From assembly GCA_964528155.1 (NCBI GenBank), contig CAZGRL010000011.1, forward strand, positions 3,312 through 67,311: a DNA stretch of 64,000 nucleotides, written 5' to 3'. This document shows, in pieces, positions 42,552 through 51,630 of this stretch (position 1 is the stretch's first letter; every line of letters begins with the position of its first letter). The notes beneath the pieces were generated by a model, which worked only from the letters and a program-made list of their open reading frames with translations, was not told the DNA's origin and made no database searches. Source of the DNA: G001797105 sp964528155 (GTDB taxonomy: Bacteria; Chloroflexota; Anaerolineae; Anaerolineales; E44-bin32). The position numbers and the translations under genes were made by a program.

Positions 42552-42717
42552 GCGTCAGCGATTGAGCTTGCGGTTCGCCGGCGTTCGTTCTCCGAGAATG
42601 CGGTTTGCGGGTTTGTAGCTGGATAGTCAGTACGACTGCAGTCGACGCGCCGGTCCGGGCGAACTACCGTCGGGCCATGAGTCGGCCGGTTCAGAGCGAA
42701 ATCAGGGAGGGTCGGCG

Positions 42718-43506
42718 ATGTCCGACGCAAGATCGTCAACGCAGTCGATTGGGGACACCGGGTCCAGCGCGAGGCCTTGGCGGGGCATGCTACGCGTTGG
42801 AGCGATCACCGCGCTGGTGACGGTTCTGGTGATGATGTCGGAAATCTTCATTACCTTCCTGCCGGGAGGCGGAAGGGTCGCGCCGGAAAATGTGACAGTC
42901 GTCGACTGGTTCAGGCTATTTCAAGACAGCTGGTTTCTCGGGCTGCGTAACCTGGGCCTCATTAACATGATCGCAGCGACCTTGCTCCTCCCGACATCTC
43001 TTGCCCTCTTCGGTGTGTTCAGACATGAACGCGAGCCCTGGGCTCTTCTGGCGCTCATCCTGTCGATCATCGGGGCGGCGGTGTATCTGGCCGGCAACAC
43101 CGGGTTTGCCATGCTCACCTTGAGCGCGGAGTATGCCAAGGCGACGACCGAAGCTCAGAAGATGGCAATCGAGGCCGCTGGCCGCGCCATGCTGGCTATT
43201 GGGGAGAGTCACACGCCTGGTACCTTCGTCGCGTTCCTTTTCATCGAAGCCGGCGGGATCCTCATGTCGATCCTCATGTTGGATCATGAGGGATTTGGCC
43301 GCGGGGCAGGGATCACCGGGATCTTCGGCAACGGTCTGCTCCTGGGCTTCGAGTTCGTCTCCGACTTCGTCCCGGCCTTGTTCGACGCCTCACTGCTGAT
43401 TGCCGGGGCCGGTGGACTGCTTAGCATGGCCTGGTATGTGCTGACGGCTCGAGGTCTCTTTCGTCAAGGACAGACCAAGGTCGAGCTGCCGACCGATCCA
43501 TCATAG
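42718..43506 (+). CDS. multi-pass membrane protein, DUF4386-like
   Basis: 262 residues with about six membrane helices (residues 28-48, 75-100, 108-130, 160-180, 192-212, 220-240). The LGLINMIAATLLLPTSLALF and LFGVFRHEREPWALLALILS sections fit DUF4386-type proteins. GGGAGGGTCGGCG precedes ATG 42718. No enzymatic motif. Function unknown. Confidence 0.55.
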   Translation: MSDARSSTQSIGDTGSSARPWRGMLRVGAITALVTVLVMMSEIFITFLPGGGRVAPENVTVVDWFRLFQDSWFLGLRNLGLINMIAATLLLPTSLALFGVFRHEREPWALLALILSIIGAAVYLAGNTGFAMLTLSAEYAKATTEAQKMAIEAAGRAMLAIGESHTPGTFVAFLFIEAGGILMSILMLDHEGFGRGAGITGIFGNGLLLGFEFVSDFVPALFDASLLIAGAGGLLSMAWYVLTARGLFRQGQTKVELPTDPS

Positions 43507-44135
43507 ATGCAAAGCGCGACAAGCTCAGGCGGCTCCCGCAAGATCCCGTTTCTGATTCCGACATGCAGGGCGACACGCCGGAACTGGATCAACATTGTCC
43601 GTAATCGCTTGGCCGAGCGGACGAAAGACGGAAATTGCCCGGCTCTGGCGGAAGAAAGTGGACATAGAATCATCCTGGCATAAGGGCGCTAGTCTGCCAA
43701 GAACCTGAAAAGCCCGATCCGAAAGACTACGGTCGCGAGCTGATCCACGAAGTTGGGCATTCTCAGGTCCAGTGCGCTACCTAGGTCGTCTCGATGTCGG
43801 TCGCAACATCCTTCCGAGCTTGCGCGCCCACTGCGCACGGAGCCCTCGCCCCGAGATAAGCGGCTCAGCCTACGAGCGCACCCTACTCCCCCTTTCCTTC
43901 CCAGAATGAGCATCACCCGCGCAGACCACTCAGCGGTGTTTCGTGCATCCCCACCTCCAGGGCAGGTGTACTCGCACATGCGTGGATCGACGGTTTCTCA
44001 AGTGCGGTTGTCGAGAGAATAGCCGCACGATCTTGACAATCTGCAAGCGCTGCGATCGCCCCTGAGCCGCGACGGTCGGCCGAATCAGATGCCGCGAAGC
44101 ATGGCCAGCGATCGAGGAGACTGAGGAAGTCGCTC
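43507..44135. other. 629-base region without a convincing gene
   Basis: No frame with a good start and family pattern on either strand; no strong inverted repeat seen. Confidence 0.4.
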
Positions 44136-44984
44136 ATGGAGAGTCAAATCGCAAAGACATCGAAGGGGCTGATTGAATACACATCATTGGGAGAAGGCCC
44201 GACGATCCTCGTTTGCCACGGGACCTCGAGCGACTGTTACTCCACCCGTGCCTCTATGCCCATTGTGGAGGCGGGATTTCGGGTGGTCACCCCATCGCGC
44301 CCTGGCTACGGTCGCACACCGCTCTCGGTCGGGCGAACGGTGGCTGAGGCGGCCGAAGCCCTTGACGCCCTTCTGGATGCGTTGGCCATCCCGATATGCT
44401 CCGTCGTCGCCATCTCAGGCGGCGGACCGACCGGATTGAACATAGCCGCCGGCTTCCCATCGCGCGTGGCACGCCTGGTTCTCATGGAGGCTATCTCTCA
44501 TACCGAGGGTCGGCGAGATGAGCCCGGCTACCGGAGCCAGGTCGCGTTCTACGGCCCAATGCATGGTCTGTTCTGGGGAGGGCTACGCGTCCTCGGACGC
44601 GTGTCACCGCGCAACACGGCCATGCAGACATTGGCCATCTTCACAACCCACGATCCTGAGGACACGCTGCGCCGTCTTTCGAAGGATGACATCCTCGAGA
44701 CATGCGCTTTCTTCCGCGGTCGATCCTCACGGAAAGGGGCGTTGAACGATTTGACGCACACGGTTGGGGAGGCGCTGCTTCACCGAGTGATCCAGCCGAC
44801 CCTGGTCGTCCACAGCCGGGAAGATCGGGCAGTGCCGTTCAGCCACGCCGAGTGGTCGCTGGCGAACATTCCGCACGCGGAGTTGTGCGAAGCCGGGTTC
44901 ACGGGGCACTTCTATTGGATCGGGCCGGACTACCCCAGGGTCAGCCAGAGCGTGATCCGCTTCCTGAGGGGCGATACGCGATGA
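44136..44984 (+). CDS. alpha/beta hydrolase
   Basis: 282 residues. LVCHGTSSDCYS (oxyanion HG), RPGYGRTPL, a nucleophile elbow VAISGGGPTG (S in a Gly-rich turn), Asp in VVHSREDRAVPF and His in GFTGHFYWI. The catalytic triad is complete, with an unusual SGGG elbow. No signal peptide. The product falls in the large unspecific group of esterases and C-C hydrolases; substrate unknown. It sits alone among membrane-protein genes and is not closely similar to the 32478 hydrolase. Confidence 0.75.
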   Translation: MESQIAKTSKGLIEYTSLGEGPTILVCHGTSSDCYSTRASMPIVEAGFRVVTPSRPGYGRTPLSVGRTVAEAAEALDALLDALAIPICSVVAISGGGPTGLNIAAGFPSRVARLVLMEAISHTEGRRDEPGYRSQVAFYGPMHGLFWGGLRVLGRVSPRNTAMQTLAIFTTHDPEDTLRRLSKDDILETCAFFRGRSSRKGALNDLTHTVGEALLHRVIQPTLVVHSREDRAVPFSHAEWSLANIPHAELCEAGFTGHFYWIGPDYPRVSQSVIRFLRGDTR

Positions 44985-45150
44985 GTCGCACCGCGCTGCA
45001 ATTGTCGGCGCTGCCTCCGGCCGGGCCATGCGCCCGCTCCCCGAGGATGTGGGGTCCACCTCAGCCTCGAGGGTGTACGCCGGGCCGCTCACATTTCGGG
45101 CCTGGACTAATGTCAAGAGGATCATCATCCAGGCCGAGGGGATCAAGACA

Positions 45151-45792
45151 GTGACCACATTACTCGACTGCTTCGATGTCTACAACCGAAGGATCTTTCC
45201 ACTACAAGCCGTCATGGCCGTTGTGGCCATCGCCTTGCTGGCTTTGCTGTTCTTGTTGCCGGGCATGACGCCAACCATCCTGATCAGAGTGTTCCTGGGG
45301 CTTACCTTTGGTTGGGTAGCAGTCGCCTGTCTCTTTCTCGTGGGCGACATGAGGAAGAAATTCCCTTTCGCGGCATTCGCAACCGCCGCCGGGTACATTC
45401 CCCTGGCCGTCATCTTCATTGCGGACATCTTCTCGGCGCCCGCGGCTTATCAGATCCCTGGAGCGGGCTGGCGGCTCTACGCATCGGTATTCGTGATGGT
45501 CTGGGGCATTCTCCTGTATCCGCTTAGTGGCTACGTGATCGGTCACCGATATCCCAGGCTTCCCCTATTTGGAGCGATGCCCTGTCCGACGAATATCTTT
45601 GCCATTGGATTCCTCACCGCCTTTGCCTCAAACCGACTGGAGATCATCGCCCTGGTCATCCTCTCATCGATGGCGATCATTGGATCGGTGAAAGCAGCCT
45701 TTCTCGGTTATAGCGGAGAGCGAATTCGCGAGGATATTGCGATGCTTGTGAGCGGCTTGTACGGCTTCATGATCGGCCTGGCAGTGATCTGA
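45151..45792 (+). CDS. membrane protein, DUF6064-like
   Basis: 213 residues and about six to seven membrane helices. It starts at GTG 45151: GAGGGG lies about 9 bases upstream, and the family pattern FDVYNRRIFPLQA begins immediately. Earlier ATG codons give an implausible N-terminus. The pattern F..YN..IFP.Q and the terminal membrane pairs fit DUF6064. Function unknown. The downstream gene begins 21 bases after the stop, so the two may be co-transcribed. Confidence 0.55.
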   Translation: MTTLLDCFDVYNRRIFPLQAVMAVVAIALLALLFLLPGMTPTILIRVFLGLTFGWVAVACLFLVGDMRKKFPFAAFATAAGYIPLAVIFIADIFSAPAAYQIPGAGWRLYASVFVMVWGILLYPLSGYVIGHRYPRLPLFGAMPCPTNIFAIGFLTAFASNRLEIIALVILSSMAIIGSVKAAFLGYSGERIREDIAMLVSGLYGFMIGLAVI

Positions 45793-45813
45793 AGACCAAT
45801 CCGGGAGAACAGC

Positions 45814-46344
45814 ATGGATACATTTGCTCAGGCCGTTGAGGGCTGGCACGACTTCTATCTGCTGATTGGGACCGCCGCGGCGACACTGATCGGTTTGCTC
45901 TTCGTCAGCCTGTCGCTGAACGTCGATGTGATCAGCCGCGAAGAAAACGCAGACCTGCGCATGCTGGCCGCACAGACATTCACCGGTTTCCTCAATGTGG
46001 CCATCCTGGCGGTGCTGTTCCTGATCCCGGACCAGGCGCCTCTCGGGCTGGGGCTGCCGCTGCTGGGCGTCAGCGGGTACGGGCTGTACGAGACGCTGCG
46101 CCGATTTCTCATGACTCGCCGGGCCCCGACCCGCTCATGGCGCAGGGGCGGGGGGATCGCCCGCCGATTCATCGTCCCAGGCGTGTGTTTTGGAGTACTG
46201 GTGACCATCGCCGTGTCGGTGCTTTGGGGAAAGACATGCGGTCTGTATTGGCTCGTACCAGTCATGATCTTGCTGGTCGTAGCCGCTAGCCGCAATGCCT
46301 GGGACCTCTTGTTGGGCCTGCGTCAGCCGGCGGAGGAATCTTGA
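45814..46344 (+). CDS. four-helix membrane protein of unknown function
   Basis: 176 residues with four membrane helices (about 15-35, 50-68, 70-90, 120-145 plus 148-160 as a weak one). Starts MDTFAQAVEGWHDFYLLIG; no Cys/His cluster. GGGAGAAC precedes the ATG. The sequence FYLLIGTAAATLIGLLFVSLS is a typical start of a small uncharacterised bacterial membrane family. Probably co-transcribed with 45151-45792. Confidence 0.5.
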   Translation: MDTFAQAVEGWHDFYLLIGTAAATLIGLLFVSLSLNVDVISREENADLRMLAAQTFTGFLNVAILAVLFLIPDQAPLGLGLPLLGVSGYGLYETLRRFLMTRRAPTRSWRRGGGIARRFIVPGVCFGVLVTIAVSVLWGKTCGLYWLVPVMILLVVAASRNAWDLLLGLRQPAEES

Positions 46345-46440
46345 TCGGCTGTCCACATTGCCTGTCGAGGACTTGGGCGAGTCCGACCCGTTGTGCACGG
46401 GACTGGGCAGAGACGTGATGTTCATACGCGGGATGTCGGC

Positions 46441-47713
46441 TTGAGCGCTAGGAAGACGGACGTAGTACCCGGAGAATCGCGAGCGCCGACAAGAGGTCCG
46501 ATATCGGGGTTCGCGAAGGCCGGATTCGAGGCTGTACGAGACGCTCTTGCCGAGAACTTCACCCGGCGGGGCGAGCTTGGAGCGGCCTGCTGCGTGTACT
46601 ACCGGGGTGAAAAGATCATTGACTTGTGGGGAGGTATCCGCAACGAGGCGACGGGCGAACCTTGGGAAGAGGACACGATGGTCGGTGTGTTCTCAACTGC
46701 AAAAGGCATGGCAGGTCTGGCCATGGCGCTTGCCCATTCACGCCGCTATCTGGATTACGAAGAACGCCTCTGCACCTACTGGCCAGAGTTTGCCCAGCAG
46801 GGAAAGGAACCGATTACCGTACGGCAGCTGCTCTCGCACCAGGCTGGCTTGTGCGCCCTGGATGCGACTGTAGATCGTGCCACGGCCGCCGACCTTGATC
46901 GGTTGGCCGTTATTCTCGCCCAACAGAAACCGGCCTGGGAACCCGGGGGAACGGCAGGCCTATCACGGCATCAGCCTCGGCTTCTACGAAGGCGAGTTAT
47001 TGCGGCGGGTCGATCCGCTTCACCGCAGTCTGGGGAAGTACTTGCAGGATGAGATCGCCACGCCGCTGGGGCTGGATTTCTACATCCGGCTTCCCGAGGA
47101 CATCCCGAATGCCCGCTTGGCTACGATCGATCCGGGCAACCCGGCGTCAGCGATTCTCCACCCTTCGTGGTTCGCGATCGCTTTCCTCAATCCGCGCTCG
47201 CTCACCCACCGCGCCTTCTGGACCAACCCTGGGTTAGCCATCCCCTTTGATCGAAAGACCGTCTATGCCCGCAATCTGGAGGTCCCTTCCATCGGAGGCG
47301 TCGGAACGGCGCGCGCCATTGCCCGTGCTTACAGCATCTTTGCCACAGGCGGCCAAGAGCTCGGGCTGCGCCAGCAGACGCTTGAGGCGCTCATGGCTCC
47401 GGCTACCCCGCCGCAGCGAGGCTTCTTCGACGAGTGCTTGAGAAGGGAGTGGCGCCTATCGCTTGGATTCGCTAAGCCCGATCCGGGCTTCCCATTTGGG
47501 AGTCCGTCCACCTTCGGGACCCCCGGCTCGGGCGGTTCGATGGGCTTCGCCGATCCGGAAACTGGAGTGGGCTACGCATACGTCCTGAACCGACTGGGCA
47601 CTCAGCAGGGGTCGGACCCTAGAGAAGTAGCGGTGCGAAATGCATTTCGCCGGGTGATTGGTGCGCCGATGGCTGTTCCTGCGCGCACGGGAAGGCGGGA
47701 TGGAGCGTACTGA
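46441..47713 (+). pseudogene. serine hydrolase (class C beta-lactamase/EstB-like), frameshifted
   Basis: Two frames together encode one protein. The first part (to about 46950) has FEAVRDALAENFTRRGELGAA, DLWGGIRN and the S-x-x-K motif FSTAKG. The second part has QAYHGISLGFYEGELLRRVDP (the YHG replacing the YxN motif), PLGLDFYIRLPED and a C-terminal GTPGSGGSMGFADPETG. In the run of five G at 46945-46949, removing one G joins W-E-P-G to E-R-Q-A-Y-H exactly. So it is either a recent frameshift or a sequencing error. The start is uncertain (TTG 46441 or GTG 46393). The family contains esterases and beta-lactamase-fold enzymes. Confidence 0.75.
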
Positions 47714-47899
47714 ACGAACTCGACCTGAAGGTATCGGCACCCGGCCGCCGGCGCCGACGTGCCTTCGGCGGCTGGGAGTCGTCGCCGGCCTGGAGCTCGT
47801 GAGTCCGTCCGGCTCACTCTTGCTGGCAGTCACCCTCCTGCCTTACGGAATCCGGAGCATCGCGAGCGTAGATGCTCATCGCGGAAAGGGAACTGTCCA

Positions 47900-48775
47900 A
47901 TGACGCTCAAACACTTGCTCGTCAACCTGGGAAAGCTATTGCTCTGTGCACTCGCCCATGAGGTGGGCATCGTAATCGGTGGGATGCTCGCCACAGTCCT
48001 CAAGCTACCAGTTCCAACGAATCTGCCGGGCGCCGACATGCATCAGATCGCCGTCAACATGCTCCTGGTTACGCCGCTCTTCGCGCTGGCACTCGCCGTG
48101 ATCGGACGCGGCCTGGGCGGGAGTCTCCTCACGCGAATGTCCATTCTGTCGTTCTTCATGTGGATTTCGTACACGGTGAACACGCAACTGGAGGCGTCGA
48201 TCGTCTCTACCTACGCCTCAGGGGTTGCGTTCTCGATTGTATCCGGCGCGCTGCCGGCTCTATTCTGCGGCGCAGCGGTTGCTTTTCTGTTTGCCCCAGA
48301 GAGAAAGGCCGAGGAGTTGTCGGCTGTGATGAAGCAGTTCTTCGCCCGGCGGACCGTTGCGAGCTGGTCTTGGCGTTTGCCTGCCGCGGCAGTTGTGTTC
48401 ATGCCGATCTATTTCGGCTTCGGCCTGCTGGTCCTTCCGTTCACCGGCGAATACTATCGGCAGAACATGTTCGGATTGGTGGCGCCGACGATCGGTCAAC
48501 TCTTGCCGATACTCTTCATCCGCAGCGTTCTGTTCTTGCTTGCGTGCCTCCCGATCCTCATCGTGTGGCGCGAGTCCGGACGAAGCCTGTATTGGCGCCT
48601 CGGACTGTCGCTGTTCATGCTGGTTGGTTTCAATATCATGCTGATCGCGACCTGGTTGCCCGTCTATGTCCGCTTCCCGCATACACTCGAGATCCTCGCC
48701 GACGAGTTTGTGTACGCGGGCGCGTTGCTGCTGGTCCTGCTGCCAGGCCGGACGGTTGCTGCAACCCAGGGCTAG
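47900..48775 (+). CDS. multi-pass membrane protein of unknown function
   Basis: 291 residues with about eight membrane helices; starts MTLKHLLVNLGKLLLCALAHE. A cytoplasmic stretch of about 25 charged residues (FAPERKAEELSAVMKQFFAR) separates the two halves. No motif I recognise; the layout suggests a transporter- or CPBP-like membrane protein, but no EExxxR pair is visible. ATG 47900 is preceded by GGAAAGGG, 8 bases away. It lies 186 bases after the frameshifted hydrolase. Confidence 0.5.
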   Translation: MTLKHLLVNLGKLLLCALAHEVGIVIGGMLATVLKLPVPTNLPGADMHQIAVNMLLVTPLFALALAVIGRGLGGSLLTRMSILSFFMWISYTVNTQLEASIVSTYASGVAFSIVSGALPALFCGAAVAFLFAPERKAEELSAVMKQFFARRTVASWSWRLPAAAVVFMPIYFGFGLLVLPFTGEYYRQNMFGLVAPTIGQLLPILFIRSVLFLLACLPILIVWRESGRSLYWRLGLSLFMLVGFNIMLIATWLPVYVRFPHTLEILADEFVYAGALLLVLLPGRTVAATQG

Positions 48776-49090
48776 AGGCTCGGGGCCCTTGTGGGGCGAA
48801 CCGGGGTAGTGCAGATCCCCCCGATGTTCCGCTGGGGAAGGAAAATCGCGGTCACCGCGAGACTCTCATGCGCACTTGGCTCACCCCAAGCCCGGCATGT
48901 CCGGCGGATGAGGCGCGAGGGGTCTGGGCTGATGTTTCTGGCCTCGAATCACTTGATCGCAATCGAATGTCCACCCTGGCAAGGCCGAGCAGGAGGCTCC
49001 AATCGAGGCGCCTGACGACTCGCCATCCACTCCGGAGGAACAGTCCACTCGTCAACCCGATCTCTTGCACAAACTATGTGGAGGCCGGCA
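48776..49090. other. 315-base region without a convincing gene
   Basis: No convincing frame. Only GGAGG (49079-49083) ahead of the next gene is of note. Confidence 0.4.
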
Positions 49091-49540
49091 TTGAACGCTC
49101 GTAACCTGCTCATCGCAAGCCTTGTCGGAGGTCTTGCGAGCACGATCCTGTCCAATGTCCCTGTTCTCAATCTTGTCAACTGTCTGGTATGCATCGGTTT
49201 CTGGGGAGGACCTCTGCTGGCGGTCTGGCTCTATAAGCGACAGGAGGGAACCCTGACGCTCGGTCAGGGCGTCGCAGCGGGGGTTGTCGCCGGTTTTTGG
49301 GCGGGCGTCTTTGGATTCATCCTCAGCCTGGTTGGCCTGGCCGGTGCGGCGGCGTTGATGAAGAGCTATGCCCCGTATCTGCCGCCCGGCAGTGGGATCG
49401 AGAGCCTCCAGCGAGGTCCGGCCTCTTTGTTGTTCGACCTCGTGGGTGTCGGGTTCAACATCCTGTTCGGAGCGATCGGCGGGCTGATCGGCGGGGCCAT
49501 CTTCAAATCGAAGCCGTCTGAGCCTGCACCAATCGCGTAG
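49091..49540 (+). CDS. small Gly-rich membrane protein
   Basis: 149 residues, four membrane segments rich in Gly and Ala (IASLVGGLASTILS, VCIGFWGGPLLAVWLY, VAAGVVAGFWAGVFGFILS, FDLVGVGFNILFGAIGGLIGG). The fold looks like a DUF4199/DUF5518-type membrane protein, but the match is by pattern only. The TTG start at 49091 has GGAGG 7 bases upstream, which decides it over ATG 49076. Function unknown. Confidence 0.5.
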   Translation: MNARNLLIASLVGGLASTILSNVPVLNLVNCLVCIGFWGGPLLAVWLYKRQEGTLTLGQGVAAGVVAGFWAGVFGFILSLVGLAGAAALMKSYAPYLPPGSGIESLQRGPASLLFDLVGVGFNILFGAIGGLIGGAIFKSKPSEPAPIA

Positions 49541-50035
49541 CTTCTCCGGCACTGCATGCCGATAGGGACGACGGGTCGGTTTTTCCGATGAGCCGTCCTT
49601 TCTCGATGCTGAATCGCCCCTTTCTTACGACGGACTGACGGGGTGCACCGAGCCCGTTGACCGGGTGAATCTCACCCCCGGGGCAATGGAGCATCCTGCA
49701 TGCCCTGGTCCGCGATGTGCAACGTTCCGCCGGATGCACGCCAGAACCGGTTGTGGTTTTGCCCTTTCGAGTGGGGTGAATTGCAGCGATATGTCGATAG
49801 GGGATCTCTTGAAGGTTCCCGGCCGGAACATCACGGCATCGTTCCTACCTTTAGCGCCCGCAGAGGCTGCCGACGACCTGGACCATGTACTCCCGTGGGG
49901 CTGTTTTGCAGCTGGCCCGCCTGCGGTCTTCGCGTCGTCAAGTTGGGGGTTCCCTGGATGACGGACCAGCCGCTCGTGTCGTGCCCAGGTGTTCCGCGTC
50001 CCTCAGACTTCACTTGATTCAACCGAAGGAGCTCC
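49541..50035. other. 495-base region without a convincing gene
   Basis: An imperfect hairpin at 49566-49598 (GGACG.../...CGTCC, T-rich loop) may end the previous transcript. The remainder holds no frame that I can support. Confidence 0.4.
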
Positions 50036-50887
50036 ATGGCTGGCAACAATTTTTCCCTATCCTCTCTCGCCTCAACCGCTTCGTGGACTGCCGCTGTCCG
50101 GGCTATGGAGAACCTGAGACCGGATCGGTTGTTCGAAGATCCCTGGGCACAGGCCCTCGCGGGTGACGTTGGAGCGGCCTGGATTAGCGGGAGGACGCCC
50201 GAAAGCGTCGTCCCTATCGTCCTCAGGACTCGTTTTTTCGATGACTTCCTGAGCCGTGTCACGGGAGAGCACCGGGTCCGCCAGATCGTCCTCGTCGGAG
50301 CCGGAATGGACACCAGAGCGTTCCGTCTCGCCTGGCCGGCCGGGACAACCATCTACGAACTGGACCAGGCGGCTGTCCTCGAAAGCAAAGAGCGTGTCCT
50401 GGAGGCGGCCGGCGTGCGCCCGGGGTGCCGCCGGTCGGTCATCCATGCCGACTTGACCCAGCCGTGGACACGACCTCTCTTAGAAGCAGGTTACGCACCG
50501 ACCGAACGCTCCGGCTGGCTCCTCGAAGGTTTCCTCTTCTATCTCCCATCGGAAACTGTGCCCGCTCTGCTCGGACAGGTGACCGACCTCACCGCGGAAT
50601 CAAGCTGGCTCGGCTTCGATATCATCAACGGGGAGATGCTGACATCTCCGTTGACTAGGCCGTGGATCGAGATGCAAAAGGCAAGTGGAGCGCCCTGGAT
50701 CGGATCAATGGACGACCCCGTCGGTTTCCTCGCGGGGGAGGGATGGAGAGCCTGGCTCAGCCAGGCGGGTCAGCCGGAAGCGAACTACGGCCGCTGGCCT
50801 TATCCGGTCGTTCCGACGGACATGCCAGGAATGCCCCACAACTGGTTCGTCGTCGCACGCAAGGAAGGCCCACCTTCCGGTTCGTGA
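50036..50887 (+). CDS. SAM-dependent methyltransferase, leucine carboxyl methyltransferase-like family
   Basis: 283 residues. LCM/TIGR00027-type layout: TASWTAAVRAMENLRPDRLFEDPWA at the N-terminus, LRTRFFDD, then VLVGAGMDTRAFRLAW (SAM-binding motif I), YELDQAAVLESKE (acidic end of strand 2), and LLEGFLFYLP. Members methylate carboxyl groups of small molecules or polyketide-like substrates. CCGAAGGAGCTCC precedes ATG 50036, giving a good ribosome-binding site. Single gene on the plus strand, converging with the repair operon. Confidence 0.82.
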   Translation: MAGNNFSLSSLASTASWTAAVRAMENLRPDRLFEDPWAQALAGDVGAAWISGRTPESVVPIVLRTRFFDDFLSRVTGEHRVRQIVLVGAGMDTRAFRLAWPAGTTIYELDQAAVLESKERVLEAAGVRPGCRRSVIHADLTQPWTRPLLEAGYAPTERSGWLLEGFLFYLPSETVPALLGQVTDLTAESSWLGFDIINGEMLTSPLTRPWIEMQKASGAPWIGSMDDPVGFLAGEGWRAWLSQAGQPEANYGRWPYPVVPTDMPGMPHNWFVVARKEGPPSGS

Positions 50888-51018
50888 CACGGCCTCCACG
50901 CCGGCGATCCAGGCGCTGAGCCCGTCGACCTCTCAATCTGGGCCTATGTATGGAGGTGCTCATCAGGCCAGCTTTCCGGCAGGAAAGTCCTTCGACGTCC
51001 GTCGGCTGAAGAATTGGC

Positions 51019-51630
51019 CTAAAGCCCCAGCGCCACCCGGTGGGCTTCGATCTTGCGGATCGCTCGGTCGATTCGCTTGCGATTCTCCGGCAGCTGATGC
51101 CAGCGGCTGGCCCCGGAGGGGTGGGGCAAGGGCACAACCCAGCGGCCGCCGATCTCGATCTCGCGGCCGATGACCTGCGTCAATGGTTTGTCTCCGAAGA
51201 ACAGACCAATGGCCAGTCGACCCACTGGCAGGATCAACCGGGGATCGACAAGCTCGATCTCCTTGTCAAGGTATGGACGGCACAGGCCCTGCTCAGCTCT
51301 GGATGGCACACGGTCACCGCCGCCATTCGACTTTCCCGGATAGCACTTCGTCACGGCCGTCATGTACTGCGTTGCTCTGAAGTCGTCCTCTCCGAAGCCG
51401 GCCGTCGCCAACCACTGAAACAGCCGCGTCCCGCTCCCGGCGTTGAAAGGTCGGCCGGCGTCTTTCTCGGTGATCCCCGGCGCCTGGCCGATGATCATCA
51501 CCCTGGCTTTTCTGCCGCCGGAATAGATCGCCCGCGGATAGATCTGGTAGCCGGCCTCCAGACACAACCGGCATGCGTCCATCCGCGTGTGCAACTGCCG
51601 CAGCGCCGCTTCGCGCTCCTTTCGATTCAC
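51019..51630 (-). CDS. uracil-DNA glycosylase-like protein
   Basis: 203 residues from the GTG at 51630, which overlaps the stop of the upstream gene as GTGA. UDG-superfamily fold: MDACRLC (possible Fe-S or Zn Cys pair), VMIIGQAPGITEKDAGRPF (motif 1, GQAPG...E with F-N/A), TAVTKCYPG, LILPVGRLAIGLFFG, and PLPHPSGASRW (motif 2, H-P-S-G). The GQAPG-x-x-E motif is characteristic of family 4/5-like enzymes; the exact family is not certain. Probably excises uracil or deaminated bases. Co-transcribed with the AP endonuclease-like gene. Confidence 0.8.
   Translation of the reverse strand: MNRKEREAALRQLHTRMDACRLCLEAGYQIYPRAIYSGGRKARVMIIGQAPGITEKDAGRPFNAGSGTRLFQWLATAGFGEDDFRATQYMTAVTKCYPGKSNGGGDRVPSRAEQGLCRPYLDKEIELVDPRLILPVGRLAIGLFFGDKPLTQVIGREIEIGGRWVVPLPHPSGASRWHQLPENRKRIDRAIRKIEAHRVALGL

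Noticed and set aside
43689..43979. 96-aa minus-strand frame in the 43.5-44.1 kb gap
   Set aside because: No ribosome-binding site, Arg/Gly-rich shadow-like composition and no family pattern.
49665..49961. 98-aa frame in the 49.5-50.0 kb gap
   Set aside because: Composition and lack of a plausible start suggest chance; no domain pattern.
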